DNA of 8,569 nucleotides from an uncultured Lachnospiraceae bacterium. GTDB lineage: Bacteria > Bacillota > Clostridia > Lachnospirales > Lachnospiraceae. The stretch spans positions 1-8,569 of the forward strand of contig CAJUHN010000173.1 of the NCBI GenBank assembly GCA_910585935.1, given 5' to 3'. Of the stretch, positions 1-6,726 are shown one piece after another. The notes under the pieces were generated by a model. It did no database searches, was not told the DNA's origin, and was given only the letters and a program-made list of their open reading frames with translations. The position numbers were made by a program, and so were the translations under genes. Within the stretch, counting starts at the first letter, position 1; every line of letters begins with the position of its first letter.

Positions 1-47
1 AGTACCATTACGTCTGGAACGGAGCGAAAGCGCGGCTTCGTTGGAAT
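1..47. repeat. GC-rich dispersed repeat, left copy
   Basis: Bases 1-47 match the reverse complement of 8505-8551 at 42 of 47 positions, with differences at 7, 8, 28, 38 and 47. The block is GC-rich (GGAACGGAGCGAAAGCGCGG at 16-35) while the surrounding DNA is very AT-rich. It contains two related short direct repeats, TACGTCTGGAAC at 9-20 and TCGTTGGAA at 38-46. Weaker similarity to the right copy continues to about position 65. No open reading frame or transposase accompanies it. It is most likely an intergenic dispersed repeat. The window begins exactly at the repeat, which is also what an assembly break at a multi-copy repeat would look like. Confidence 0.75.
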
Positions 48-137
48 ACTTCCTTACTGGGGCGAACCTTCCTCTCCAAACCTCCCTTAACTATCATCCA
101 TCAAAAGTCCCCTTAATATTATAAAACCCACAACTTA

Positions 138-171
138 AAGAAACGGCATAGCCAAAGCTAAACCGTTTCTT
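138..171 (-). terminator. Hairpin downstream of the FapA-family gene, probable terminator
   Basis: AAGAAACGG at 138-146 pairs perfectly with CCGTTTCTT at 163-171. After a 2x2 internal loop, TAGC at 149-152 pairs with GCTA at 157-160, closing a CAAA loop. The hairpin lies 25 bases past the stop codon of the minus-strand gene. On the minus strand the second arm reads CCGUUUCUUU and then becomes mixed, so the U-tract is short. On the plus strand the tail is AAACUCUUUU. It could therefore be a weak bidirectional terminator. The stem is clear from the sequence; the function is inferred. Confidence 0.6.
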
Positions 172-196
172 AAACTCTTTTACTATAATTTCTCTT

Positions 197-1615
197 TTAT
201 CCAATTAATAAAGTCGATATTTTATTATCTTTTCTGATAAATTGTACACTCTGATAAGTACCTATCACCTGTAATATTTCTGAATCGATGATAATTTTCA
301 CCCCTGAATAAACCTTATTTTCCACTATAACTCTAGATTGCCCCATATTATTAATAGCTTCTAACATGATAACTTTTTCTCTTAAATATCTATCTCTTTC
401 TCTTTTCTTAATCACTACTGCCTGTTTTATCTTCTCGTACAAATTTTTATCTATTTTCTTAGTTCTCTCTATAGGGTTATCTGTTTTCTCCTCATCTGGT
501 TTCTCAAACGCTGCTACTTGTTTTAATAACATCATAATTTCAGAATCTACTTTATTAATGGATTTATTTAAGTCATTATATTGTTCCACATATTCCGGAT
601 TGATTCCAGTTTCTATAATGGTTGGAATCTCCGCCATATTTCCTAAACCATGTGCTTTTACACACTGTAATGCTCGTACCTTTCCGCCAATAATAACTCC
701 CTTTGAACCTGATACTGTCACTGTTCCTCCAGAATTTACCTGACAATTTAAAAAATAGTTTGCATTTACATCTCCCTTTGCATTAATATTTACTGCTTCA
801 AAAAATTTTCCTGAAACATTTCCGACACTTTCAATATAGCCTGTGCCTGCTCCCTGCATTCCTTGTTTTAAAATAACATTTTTTCCGCTTCTAATTTTTG
901 CATTTTCTACATGTCCATCAATAATAACATCTCCTGTTGCAACAATAGACAATCCTGATGCCATATTGCCTAACACGTTGACATCTCCATCAAAACGGAC
1001 ATTTCCAATGGATAAGTCTAGATCTCCCGCTATAGTATAAACATTACTAATCTCTAATTTACCATCGCGAAACTCTATCTTTCCATTCTTTAAAGCAATA
1101 TATTTCTTTTTATCTTCGGAAACAACAAAACCTGTTCCACGTAAAGGTGGTAAATCTGCGCCCCTTTTCGGCTTTAAGATTTCTCCTGTTACAGTATAGC
1201 CATACACTCCTGTTGTTGCAGGTATATATTCTGCTACTACTTGCCCCGCTTCAACTGATTCAAACAGTTCTAAGTTCAAATAATCAACTGAACCATCTGG
1301 CAATATCTTTGGCATTGATGGCATTTTCGTACGAAAATGATAAGTATAATAACCCGCTTCCCCATCCACAGGTAATTTCCCCTTAGCTACCGTGATAGGA
1401 CTTTCATATATCTCTTTTTCCAACATTTTTTTAATTGTGGCTTCATCAATCCCCTGTTTTATGCCATTGTTATCTAATAAGGCAAGAATATCCTTTAAAG
1501 TATAACCTGCATCATTGGGAGGTTGCGTCAGCTCTAAAGTTGCGCTCAATTTATCTTTGCTTATCTTTATTACTGACTCTTTATTTTTTTCAAAAAAATC
1601 AAATACATTATCCAT
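197..1615 (-). CDS. FapA family (DUF342) polymer-forming protein
   Basis: The 472-residue product is a complete FapA/DUF342 protein. Residues 1 to about 75 form a lead-in region. The conserved FapA segment follows at about 78-190, including GKLPVDGEAGYY and the TGVYGYTVTGE stretch at 135-145. Residues about 195-330 are short repeats rich in G, D, N and V (GDVNVLGN, ATGDVIIDG, SGKNVILKQG, GGTVTVSG), the pattern of a right-handed beta-helix. A charged coiled-coil segment runs from about 343 to 420, and a short beta region ends the protein. There is no signal peptide or membrane segment, so it should be cytoplasmic. The start is fixed by AGGAGGTG (complement of 1621-1628) five bases before ATG. 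The family is associated with flagellar assembly and polar localisation in Vibrio. Many clostridial members have no known role, so the family is firm and the function is not. Confidence 0.9.
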   Translation of the reverse strand: MDNVFDFFEKNKESVIKISKDKLSATLELTQPPNDAGYTLKDILALLDNNGIKQGIDEATIKKMLEKEIYESPITVAKGKLPVDGEAGYYTYHFRTKMPSMPKILPDGSVDYLNLELFESVEAGQVVAEYIPATTGVYGYTVTGEILKPKRGADLPPLRGTGFVVSEDKKKYIALKNGKIEFRDGKLEISNVYTIAGDLDLSIGNVRFDGDVNVLGNMASGLSIVATGDVIIDGHVENAKIRSGKNVILKQGMQGAGTGYIESVGNVSGKFFEAVNINAKGDVNANYFLNCQVNSGGTVTVSGSKGVIIGGKVRALQCVKAHGLGNMAEIPTIIETGINPEYVEQYNDLNKSINKVDSEIMMLLKQVAAFEKPDEEKTDNPIERTKKIDKNLYEKIKQAVVIKKRERDRYLREKVIMLEAINNMGQSRVIVENKVYSGVKIIIDSEILQVIGTYQSVQFIRKDNKISTLLIG

Positions 1616-1634
1616 TATTTCACCTCCTATTATT

Positions 1635-1664
1635 ACTATATCTTAAGTACTTATCATCTGTCAA
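1635..1664 (-). promoter_or_regulatory. SigmaA-type promoter of the FapA-family gene
   Basis: On the minus strand there is a perfect TTGACA (complement of 1659-1664), an 18-base spacer and TATAGT (complement of 1635-1640, five of six to consensus). Transcription would begin near 1628, at or just before the AGGAGGTG ribosome binding site. The leader would be only about 13-14 bases. No terminator is visible between the upstream DHHW gene and this promoter, so read-through may add to expression. Confidence 0.7.
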
Positions 1665-1678
1665 TGCCTGTCGTAATT

Positions 1679-2851
1679 TTAACGTAATAATTTACTAAAA
1701 TATCTATCATTTCCTAAGTTTACGGTACTATACAAAATACATATTTCAGTAATTCCATTTTCTGTTATAAATTGTTCCAAGCTTCCATTAAAATATCGAA
1801 AGTCTAAAAGATATGTTTCTTCAAAATGATTTATCATAAATGGACTGATACTATTAGCAAAGGAATCTTTTATGAGCAGTAATTTTTTTCCATTTCTATT
1901 ATCACTTTTTATCTCTGTGAGAGCAGAATTTCCTCCCAAAAATACTGCATATTGATCCTTTGTCTTTAATTTTTCTAAATCATAAATAGAATTTTGTATG
2001 GTTTCTTCTAAATTTATTCTCATTTCATAAGAAATAGGAGATAATGGTTCATATAAAATAATATTGTCTGGTGGCATTTTAATATTGACTTTGGATTGTA
2101 TTGTCCCTAAAAAATTATCAGAAACTATCTTTTTATGAAATTTATCTTCTGTCCATGCTGTTATGTTTCTCTGTTCTGCCCATGCTAAATATCCATAATA
2201 AGCCCCTAGAGTAGTCCAATGATGATCGGTTCTATAATAAATATCCTCCGTTTTATGTTCTAATAAAATCTCTTCCACAGAAATATAATTTTCTTCTGGT
2301 ATTTCCTTTTTTATCTCTTCTAAAAATTCTTTCTGTCCATCTTCTAAAGCAAAAGCTGGAAGCTTCTCCTTTAAAATATAAGAAGCTGTAGGCACAATCA
2401 AGACTTGAATATTCTCTTTTCCTAAAATATCTTGATATTGAGTTATAAATTGTTTCATATAAGTTATATTCTTCTGACTTATCTTATTTTGAAATTCTTC
2501 TTTTTCATGCTTTTCTATATAATAATCATTTTTTGAAAAATAGACTCCATTTACTTCCTGTTTTAACAAAAGTCGATCTATTTTTGTTTTACAGGCAATC
2601 CATTGATTCCGGAATAAAAATTGGTCAGATAAATACTCCTCATACTCTTTTTCATATTTTCCACTCTTTATATTTTCTAGAGATAATTCTGGTTTTTGTT
2701 TTAAAATCCGGTTTTCTGTTTCAGAAAAATGACTATCTTTTTTCAAGATGCTTCCAATAGAGATGCCCCCTAGGATAAGACAGAATAAACAAATAGTGAT
2801 GATATGATTTATCTTCTCAGCAAAAATCGGGCTTGAAATTTTATTCTTCAA
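1679..2851 (-). CDS. DHHW family protein (AlgJ/AlgX-like, SGNH-type fold), TTG start
   Basis: The product is 390 residues from a TTG start. The reading frame stays open back to an ATG at 2920, but that start would overlap the upstream gene by 53 bases and has no obvious ribosome binding site. The TTG lies nine bases after AAAGGAG. A single membrane anchor at about residues 15-35 leads into an extracellular domain. That domain carries SDQFLFRNQW at about 75-84, VPTAS at 153-157, the family signature TDHHW at 208-212 and KDSFANS at 328-334, whose serine is the likely nucleophile by analogy with AlgJ/AlgX. These proteins usually sit beside an MBOAT acyltransferase and help acylate a surface polysaccharide. 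The same arrangement holds here, 16 bases after the MBOAT stop codon. The polymer and acyl donor cannot be read from the sequence. Confidence 0.88.
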   Translation of the reverse strand: MKNKISSPIFAEKINHIITICLFCLILGGISIGSILKKDSHFSETENRILKQKPELSLENIKSGKYEKEYEEYLSDQFLFRNQWIACKTKIDRLLLKQEVNGVYFSKNDYYIEKHEKEEFQNKISQKNITYMKQFITQYQDILGKENIQVLIVPTASYILKEKLPAFALEDGQKEFLEEIKKEIPEENYISVEEILLEHKTEDIYYRTDHHWTTLGAYYGYLAWAEQRNITAWTEDKFHKKIVSDNFLGTIQSKVNIKMPPDNIILYEPLSPISYEMRINLEETIQNSIYDLEKLKTKDQYAVFLGGNSALTEIKSDNRNGKKLLLIKDSFANSISPFMINHFEETYLLDFRYFNGSLEQFITENGITEICILYSTVNLGNDRYFSKLLR

Positions 2852-2860
2852 ATTATAATG

Positions 2861-2867
2861 CTCCTTT
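2861..2867 (-). promoter_or_regulatory. Ribosome binding site that sets the TTG start of the DHHW gene
   Basis: AAAGGAG (complement of 2861-2867) directly follows the TAG stop of the MBOAT gene (2868-2870). It is nine bases ahead of the TTG at 2851-2849. The spacing favours TTG over the upstream in-frame ATG at 2920 and suggests translational coupling with the MBOAT gene. Confidence 0.75.
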
Positions 2868-4274
2868 CTAAAATCGAAAATATAAAAAGGGATTATAAGA
2901 GGAATCCACCAAATATGCAACTGCTCCTAATAAAATACCTATATATCCTATATTTTGTAAAATACCTCTTCCCATCTTACCTATCAAAGTTTCCTTGGAA
3001 ATATTTTTCTTTTTCTTAGAAAAAGGCAATTTCTCAAAGAGAAAATTTTTTTCTTGGAAAAATCCTACGCTTGCCAGACATGCCAGAATAAGTAATACAC
3101 TATAATTTAAAAATAGATATATGGTTTCTTGATTTATAAAACCTGAAAAATTTCCCAAAAATAGAATCTTAAAATACTGCCAGCCTTTCTGCATGTCCTC
3201 AAAAGCGAACAAAACCCAACCACACAAAATCATCAAAGAAGCATAGAAATGTCCTATCCAATTAGGTGCTTTTTCCAGCCATTTTAAAAGAAACATCTTT
3301 TCTATTATCAAAAGGATTCCATAAAAAATCCCCCATAACAAAAAATTTAAACTAGCTCCATGCCATACTCCTGTCAAGAGCCAAACTATCGCAATATTAC
3401 GAATTTGCTTTAAAAGACCCTTTCGATTTCCGCCTAACGGAATATAGACATATTCCTTGAACCAAGTTCCTAAAGAGATATGCCATCTGCGCCAAAATTC
3501 TGTAATACTTTTAGAACGATAGGGATAATTAAAATTCATAGAAAAATGGAAGCCAAACATCTTTCCTAATCCAACTGCCATATCAGAATATCCTGAAAAA
3601 TCAAAATAAATTTGCAGTGCATAGGCGATAATTCCTATCCATGCCATAACAACTGGTATTTCTCCTGCTGTTTTTTGGCTGATTTCCTCCCATAATAATC
3701 CAATATTATTGGCATATAACACTTTTTTTCCTAGACCGATGATAAAATAGCGAATTCCTAAGCTGAAATCTTCTACTGTTTCTTTTCTCTTCTCTAATTG
3801 TTGTGCTATTGTTTTATATTGTACAATAGGACCAGCAATTAACTGAGGAAACATTGCTACATATGCACCAAAAGAGAGAAGATTTTTTTGTACTTTCGCA
3901 TCTCCTCTATAAACATCTATTGTATATGACATTGTTTGGAACGTATAAAAAGATATCCCTATTGGTAAAGGAAATATTTTTAGATATTTGAAGGTGCATA
4001 AAAGACTTAAATTTATGATCACAGAAGAAAGTACCACCAACTTCGCTTTTTTTTCTTCTCCCCTTCTTTTATAACTTTCTACCATACGACCATGTATATA
4101 ATCGACTATGGTAGAAAATAACATCAAACTGATATAAACGGGTTCTCCCCACGCATAGAAGACCAAGCTAGAAAAAAATAATACTGCATTTCGTGCCTTT
4201 TTAGGAAACAGGAAATACAGTATTAATACAATGGGAAGAAAACGAAATAAAAATAATAAACTGCTAAAAACCAT
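2868..4274 (-). CDS. MBOAT family O-acyltransferase (AlgI/DltB-like)
   Basis: This is a polytopic membrane protein of 468 residues. It opens with MVFSSLLFLFRFLP and contains FYAWGEP, LPIGISFYTFQ, FPQLIAGPIVQY, YFDFSGYSDMAVGLG, NYPYRSKSITEFWRRWH and TGVWHGAS. These are hallmarks of the AlgI/DltB branch of membrane-bound O-acyltransferases. The two invariant histidines are H265 (RRWH) and H305 (GVWH); the latter is the catalytic residue in this family. An ATG two codons upstream (4280) lies only three bases from the GGAG motif. The ATG at 4274 has nine-base spacing and gives the usual MVFSS start, so it is preferred. The linker between FKY (95-97) and LPIG (103-106) is about 20 residues shorter than in Pseudomonas AlgI as I recall it. 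The protein is expected to pass acyl groups across the membrane to the DHHW partner. Confidence 0.93.
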   Translation of the reverse strand: MVFSSLLFLFRFLPIVLILYFLFPKKARNAVLFFSSLVFYAWGEPVYISLMLFSTIVDYIHGRMVESYKRRGEEKKAKLVVLSSVIINLSLLCTFKYLKIFPLPIGISFYTFQTMSYTIDVYRGDAKVQKNLLSFGAYVAMFPQLIAGPIVQYKTIAQQLEKRKETVEDFSLGIRYFIIGLGKKVLYANNIGLLWEEISQKTAGEIPVVMAWIGIIAYALQIYFDFSGYSDMAVGLGKMFGFHFSMNFNYPYRSKSITEFWRRWHISLGTWFKEYVYIPLGGNRKGLLKQIRNIAIVWLLTGVWHGASLNFLLWGIFYGILLIIEKMFLLKWLEKAPNWIGHFYASLMILCGWVLFAFEDMQKGWQYFKILFLGNFSGFINQETIYLFLNYSVLLILACLASVGFFQEKNFLFEKLPFSKKKKNISKETLIGKMGRGILQNIGYIGILLGAVAYLVDSSYNPFLYFRF

Positions 4275-4309
4275 ATCCATTTTCTCCGTATTTTTCTATA
4301 TTTTAACAC

Positions 4310-4338
4310 TTTATATCCATCTTACCTCTATAGCTCAA
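4310..4338 (-). promoter_or_regulatory. Candidate sigmaA promoter for the MBOAT and DHHW genes
   Basis: On the minus strand, TTGAGC (complement of 4333-4338), a 17-base spacer and TATAAA (complement of 4310-4315) lie in the 100-base gap after the DUF4358 lipoprotein gene. The -10 box matches consensus at five of six positions and the -35 at four. No terminator acting on the minus strand was seen in this gap, so the three genes may be transcribed both together and from this internal promoter. Confidence 0.5.
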
Positions 4339-4374
4339 GAACATGATATCATTCCCGCTGTATGATACAATTTT

Positions 4375-4935
4375 TTATTCAAAAAATTTCTTAATCGCAT
4401 CAATTGCTAATTGGTTTGACTCTTGTGCCTGCTTTAACATGTCTTCCTCTTCTGCCATATCATCTTTTATTTGTCCTAACATCACAAAAAATACATAATC
4501 GCCTTCACGAAGAACAGAAGAAGCATTAACTTTTGGTACATTCATAGGATATTGCAAACTATCATTTATTAAATAATCCCGATAACTGGTAAGAGCCTTT
4601 TCAACTTCTTCTCCTTTTCCTTCTTTCGCCTTAATCGCAATAAAAGTATCCACATGTGCACTGATCATAGGTGTTTCTGCAATAGCCTCTTCATATAAAT
4701 CAGAGCTTATATTTAAAACATCATTAATTTCCATTGGCATTTCAGGAAGATAGTTTTCTCCATACACCTCCTTTACCGCATTATGAATCTCCTCTAAAGA
4801 AATCTCCTTTTGTGACTGTGATTCTGTCTGCGTCTGGGAAGAAGTCTGAACTGGTGTATTCTCTTCTTTTTTTCCACATGCAGCTAAAGAAAGTACCATA
4901 ATTCCTATCCATATAGCCAAACTTCGTTTTTTCAT
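4375..4935 (-). CDS. DUF4358 domain lipoprotein
   Basis: The 186-residue product has a lipoprotein signal peptide: a KKR start, a hydrophobic stretch at about 5-19 and the lipobox LAAC at 17-20, so Cys20 would carry the lipid anchor. A Ser/Gln/Thr-rich linker (about 27-43) follows. The DUF4358 domain covers about 45-186, with HVDTFIAIKAKEGKGEEVEKAL, a SYRDYLINDSLQYPMN segment and GDYVFFVMLG as its recognisable blocks. AAAGGAG (complement of 4942-4948) lies six bases before the ATG. The domain has no known biochemical function. It is often found near MBOAT and DHHW genes in Clostridia, and here it is the first gene of such a set. A role as an outer-face accessory of surface polymer acylation is inferred from context only. 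Confidence 0.88.
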   Translation of the reverse strand: MKKRSLAIWIGIMVLSLAACGKKEENTPVQTSSQTQTESQSQKEISLEEIHNAVKEVYGENYLPEMPMEINDVLNISSDLYEEAIAETPMISAHVDTFIAIKAKEGKGEEVEKALTSYRDYLINDSLQYPMNVPKVNASSVLREGDYVFFVMLGQIKDDMAEEEDMLKQAQESNQLAIDAIKKFFE

Positions 4936-4981
4936 ATATTTCTCCTTTATCTATTCCTATATAATTAATATTTGCTTTTTC

Positions 4982-5010
4982 ATTTTACTTTATTTTTTTC
5001 TTATCCGCAA
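4982..5010 (-). promoter_or_regulatory. Candidate promoter of the DUF4358 lipoprotein gene
   Basis: On the minus strand, TTGCGG (complement of 5005-5010), a 17-base spacer and TAAAAT (complement of 4982-4987) precede the gene by about 40 bases. The -35 is only a partial match. A-tracts on the minus strand just upstream (complement of the T-run at 5022-5028) could act as an UP element. Confidence 0.4.
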
Positions 5011-5253
5011 CCCAAAAAGACTTTTTTTAGAATTTTGTTAGAAAAATTTAAAGCTTTTTTCTATTGTTTTCATTCTAAAATTTCCTAATTTTGGGATTTT
5101 CAAGTTTTATTTCTTTCCCTGTTATAAACTACCACCTTCTTTTTTTCTATTCTTTTAGAACTCTATTGTTTCTTCTAATCTAAAATCTTCTTTCACTTTT
5201 ATGTTTATTATAATAAAATATTATATTACTTATACTTAAGTTATAAAAATATA

Positions 5254-5282
5254 TTGTATTTTTTTATTAAATCAGTTACACT
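5254..5282 (+). promoter_or_regulatory. Candidate promoter of the cheY/cheX-like operon
   Basis: TTGTAT at 5254-5259 and TACACT at 5277-5282 are separated by 17 bases. This predicts a start near 5290 and a leader of about 93 bases. Both boxes are weak (three and four of six matches), and the surrounding AT-richness makes chance matches common. Confidence 0.3.
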
Positions 5283-5382
5283 ATAGGTATCAGCTTGTTC
5301 CTAACCATCATAATGTATTTTCTAAGCATGAACTAGCTTATTAAACGAAGTTTATTAAAATTCAATCGAAGGGAGCATTGTA

Positions 5383-5754
5383 ATGGAAGCGAAAGAATTC
5401 AAGATACTCGTTGCTGATGATTCTCTATTAGCAAGAAAAAAACTAATTACTAATTTAAATGAATTGGGATATAACAATATTTTTGAAGCAGCAGATGGAG
5501 AAGAAGCTGTAAATAAATATAAAGAAGAACAGCCAAACCTTATTTTTATGGATATTGTTATGCCAAAGCAATACGGACTTGACGCATTAAAAGAAATTAT
5601 GGATATTAATCCAAATGTCATTGTAATTATGGTTTCTACTACTGGTACAAAGAAAAATATTACAGACGCACTGAAGGTCGGAGCTGCTGATTTTATTTTA
5701 AAACCATTTACAAAATCACAGATTACCGCTGTTTTACAAAAGTACAATCGGTAA
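5383..5754 (+). CDS. CheY-like stand-alone response regulator receiver
   Basis: The 123-residue product is a single receiver domain with no output domain. The acidic pair is D12-D13 (VADDS), the phosphorylated aspartate is D57 (FMDIVMP), the switch residue is S85 or T86 (VSTTG) and the conserved lysine is K107 (ILKPF). The aromatic switch position is F104 rather than the tyrosine typical of enteric CheY. AAGGGAG at 5369-5375 lies seven bases before the ATG. The next gene starts 19 bases after its stop. It carries a CheX-like domain, the class of phosphatase that dephosphorylates CheY~P, so this receiver is its likely substrate. Lying outside a visible che or flagellar cluster, it may serve chemotaxis or another phosphorelay. 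Confidence 0.93.
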   Translation: MEAKEFKILVADDSLLARKKLITNLNELGYNNIFEAADGEEAVNKYKEEQPNLIFMDIVMPKQYGLDALKEIMDINPNVIVIMVSTTGTKKNITDALKVGAADFILKPFTKSQITAVLQKYNR

Positions 5755-5773
5755 ACAGAAAGGGATTAAAAGT

Positions 5774-6670
5774 ATGCTAACACAATTTTTTGGAAACTAT
5801 CTATTAGAGAAACATATAGTTGACTCGAAACAATTATTAGAAGCATTGCGTTATAAACATAATAATTATGAAACTTTAGATGCGATTGCACTTTCTTCTG
5901 GATATATGACGAAAGAAGAAAGTGACGATGTACATAATATGCAGACACAGATGGATGGTGATTTTGTAGAAATAGCCTTTCATATGGGTTACTTAACAGA
6001 AGAACAAGCAAAAGAACTAGCAGAAATCGTACATTATGGATATTTATTATTAGGAAATGCTATTATAGAATTAGGATATTGTACTCAAGAAGACATGGCA
6101 AGAATTGTCGCAGACTATGAATTTGATTTTCAACTTTCTTTTTCAAGCTTCTTAAATTTTGATAAAGAAAAAATAGATGACATGGTTATGACATTCTATC
6201 ATATTCCAGATACACAAGAATTCAATCCACAACGAGAATATATCACACTATTAGTGAAAAATATTCTTCGTTTTATTGGAGATGATTTTCGATTTTCACC
6301 CACCCTCACTACTTTACCAGATATTCCAGATATGCGGGAAGTACGCCAAAATATCCTAGGTTCTTTTCATATTTCTACTTATATTATTGGATATAAAGAT
6401 TTTATGGATAGTTTTGCTTCACGCTATGCCTGTGAAGCACTGACAGAAAAGGAAGAAGAAGAATATATTACTGCAGCATTAGAAGATTTTTTGAATTTAA
6501 ATAATGGAATTTTTACTGTCAATATGTCAAATGATTATAACGAAGAGTTGGAGCTATCCGCTCCTGAATTTTTACATACCATATCCGAAGACACTCGTAT
6601 AAAACAAATGTATATTATTCCCATAGAATTTTCTTTTGGAACAATCTATTTCTGTTTTTCAAAAAATTGA
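5774..6670 (+). CDS. MshEN-like repeat plus CheX-like domain protein
   Basis: The 298-residue protein has two parts. Residues 5-115 hold four helical motifs of 24 residues, each followed by five residues, starting at 5, 34, 63 and 92. Their pattern (small residue or Gly at position 3, hydrophobic at 6-7, Gly at 10, hydrophobic at 11-12) is that of the MshEN/GspE N-terminal domain. The Arg that contacts cyclic-di-GMP in true MshEN is absent in all four, and only Q57 keeps the terminal Gln. Residues about 150-298 resemble CheX: an initial helix (YITLLVKNILRFIG), a beta region, then EDFLNLNNG. There D238 and N241 match the acid-x-x-Asn phosphatase motif with Asp in place of Glu, followed by ELELSAPEF. 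AAAGGG at 5759-5764 lies nine bases before the ATG. The CheX assignment rests on motif reading; a phosphatase acting on the upstream receiver is inferred. Cytoplasmic. Confidence 0.72.
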   Translation: MLTQFFGNYLLEKHIVDSKQLLEALRYKHNNYETLDAIALSSGYMTKEESDDVHNMQTQMDGDFVEIAFHMGYLTEEQAKELAEIVHYGYLLLGNAIIELGYCTQEDMARIVADYEFDFQLSFSSFLNFDKEKIDDMVMTFYHIPDTQEFNPQREYITLLVKNILRFIGDDFRFSPTLTTLPDIPDMREVRQNILGSFHISTYIIGYKDFMDSFASRYACEALTEKEEEEYITAALEDFLNLNNGIFTVNMSNDYNEELELSAPEFLHTISEDTRIKQMYIIPIEFSFGTIYFCFSKN

Positions 6671-6684
6671 ATACCATTTTGATT

Positions 6685-6714
6685 AAAGTTATTTCTTCAT
6701 AATATAATAACTTT
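6685..6714 (+). repeat. AT-rich inverted repeat after the CheX-like gene
   Basis: AAAGTTATT at 6685-6693 and AATAACTTT at 6706-6714 form a nine-base perfect inverted repeat with a 12-base loop, 14 bases past the stop codon. TTATAAC follows. With one GC pair the hairpin is weak; it may be an auxiliary terminator or only a transcript-end stabiliser. Confidence 0.4.
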
Positions 6715-6726
6715 TTATAACAAACA

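Larger units (their letters stand above)
4936..5382. other. T-rich divergent intergenic region
   Basis: These 447 bases separate the minus-strand surface-polymer genes from the plus-strand chemotaxis pair. They hold the outward promoters listed separately and several T7 runs on the plus strand (4993-4999, 5022-5028, 5140-5146, 5259-5265). No reading frame with a ribosome binding site, no tRNA and no recognised riboswitch was found. TTATTAAA occurs twice, at 5338-5345 and 5352-5359, close to the cheY-like start. No sigma-D (GCCGATAA) box was seen for the chemotaxis pair. Confidence 0.6.

Noticed and set aside
366..1698. Plus-strand open frames opposite the FapA-family gene (366-743, 843-1040, 1147-1386, 1435-1698)
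   Set aside because: They lie antisense to a clear family member, have low-complexity hydrophobic translations and no ribosome binding sites.
2533..2760. 75-codon plus-strand frame inside the DHHW gene
   Set aside because: It is antisense to a conserved protein, with no ribosome binding site and no recognisable motif.
4342..4378. TATCAT/ATGATA hairpin followed by TTTTTT as a terminator after the lipoprotein gene
   Set aside because: The T-run is on the plus strand, where no gene ends. On the minus strand the hairpin lacks a U-tract.
5011..5040. AAAAAG/CTTTTT dyad near 5014-5028 as a terminator
   Set aside because: The two arms are separated by one base, so a stable hairpin needs loop bases taken from the stem, and no gene ends there.
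5156..5200. Short minus-strand frame starting GTG in the divergent intergenic region (about 14 codons)
   Set aside because: It has no ribosome binding site, is very short, and lies in AT-rich DNA where such frames are expected by chance.
5355..6011. Minus-strand open frames opposite the receiver and CheX-like genes (5355-5747, 5766-6011)
   Set aside because: They are antisense shadows of well-supported plus-strand genes with no start signals.
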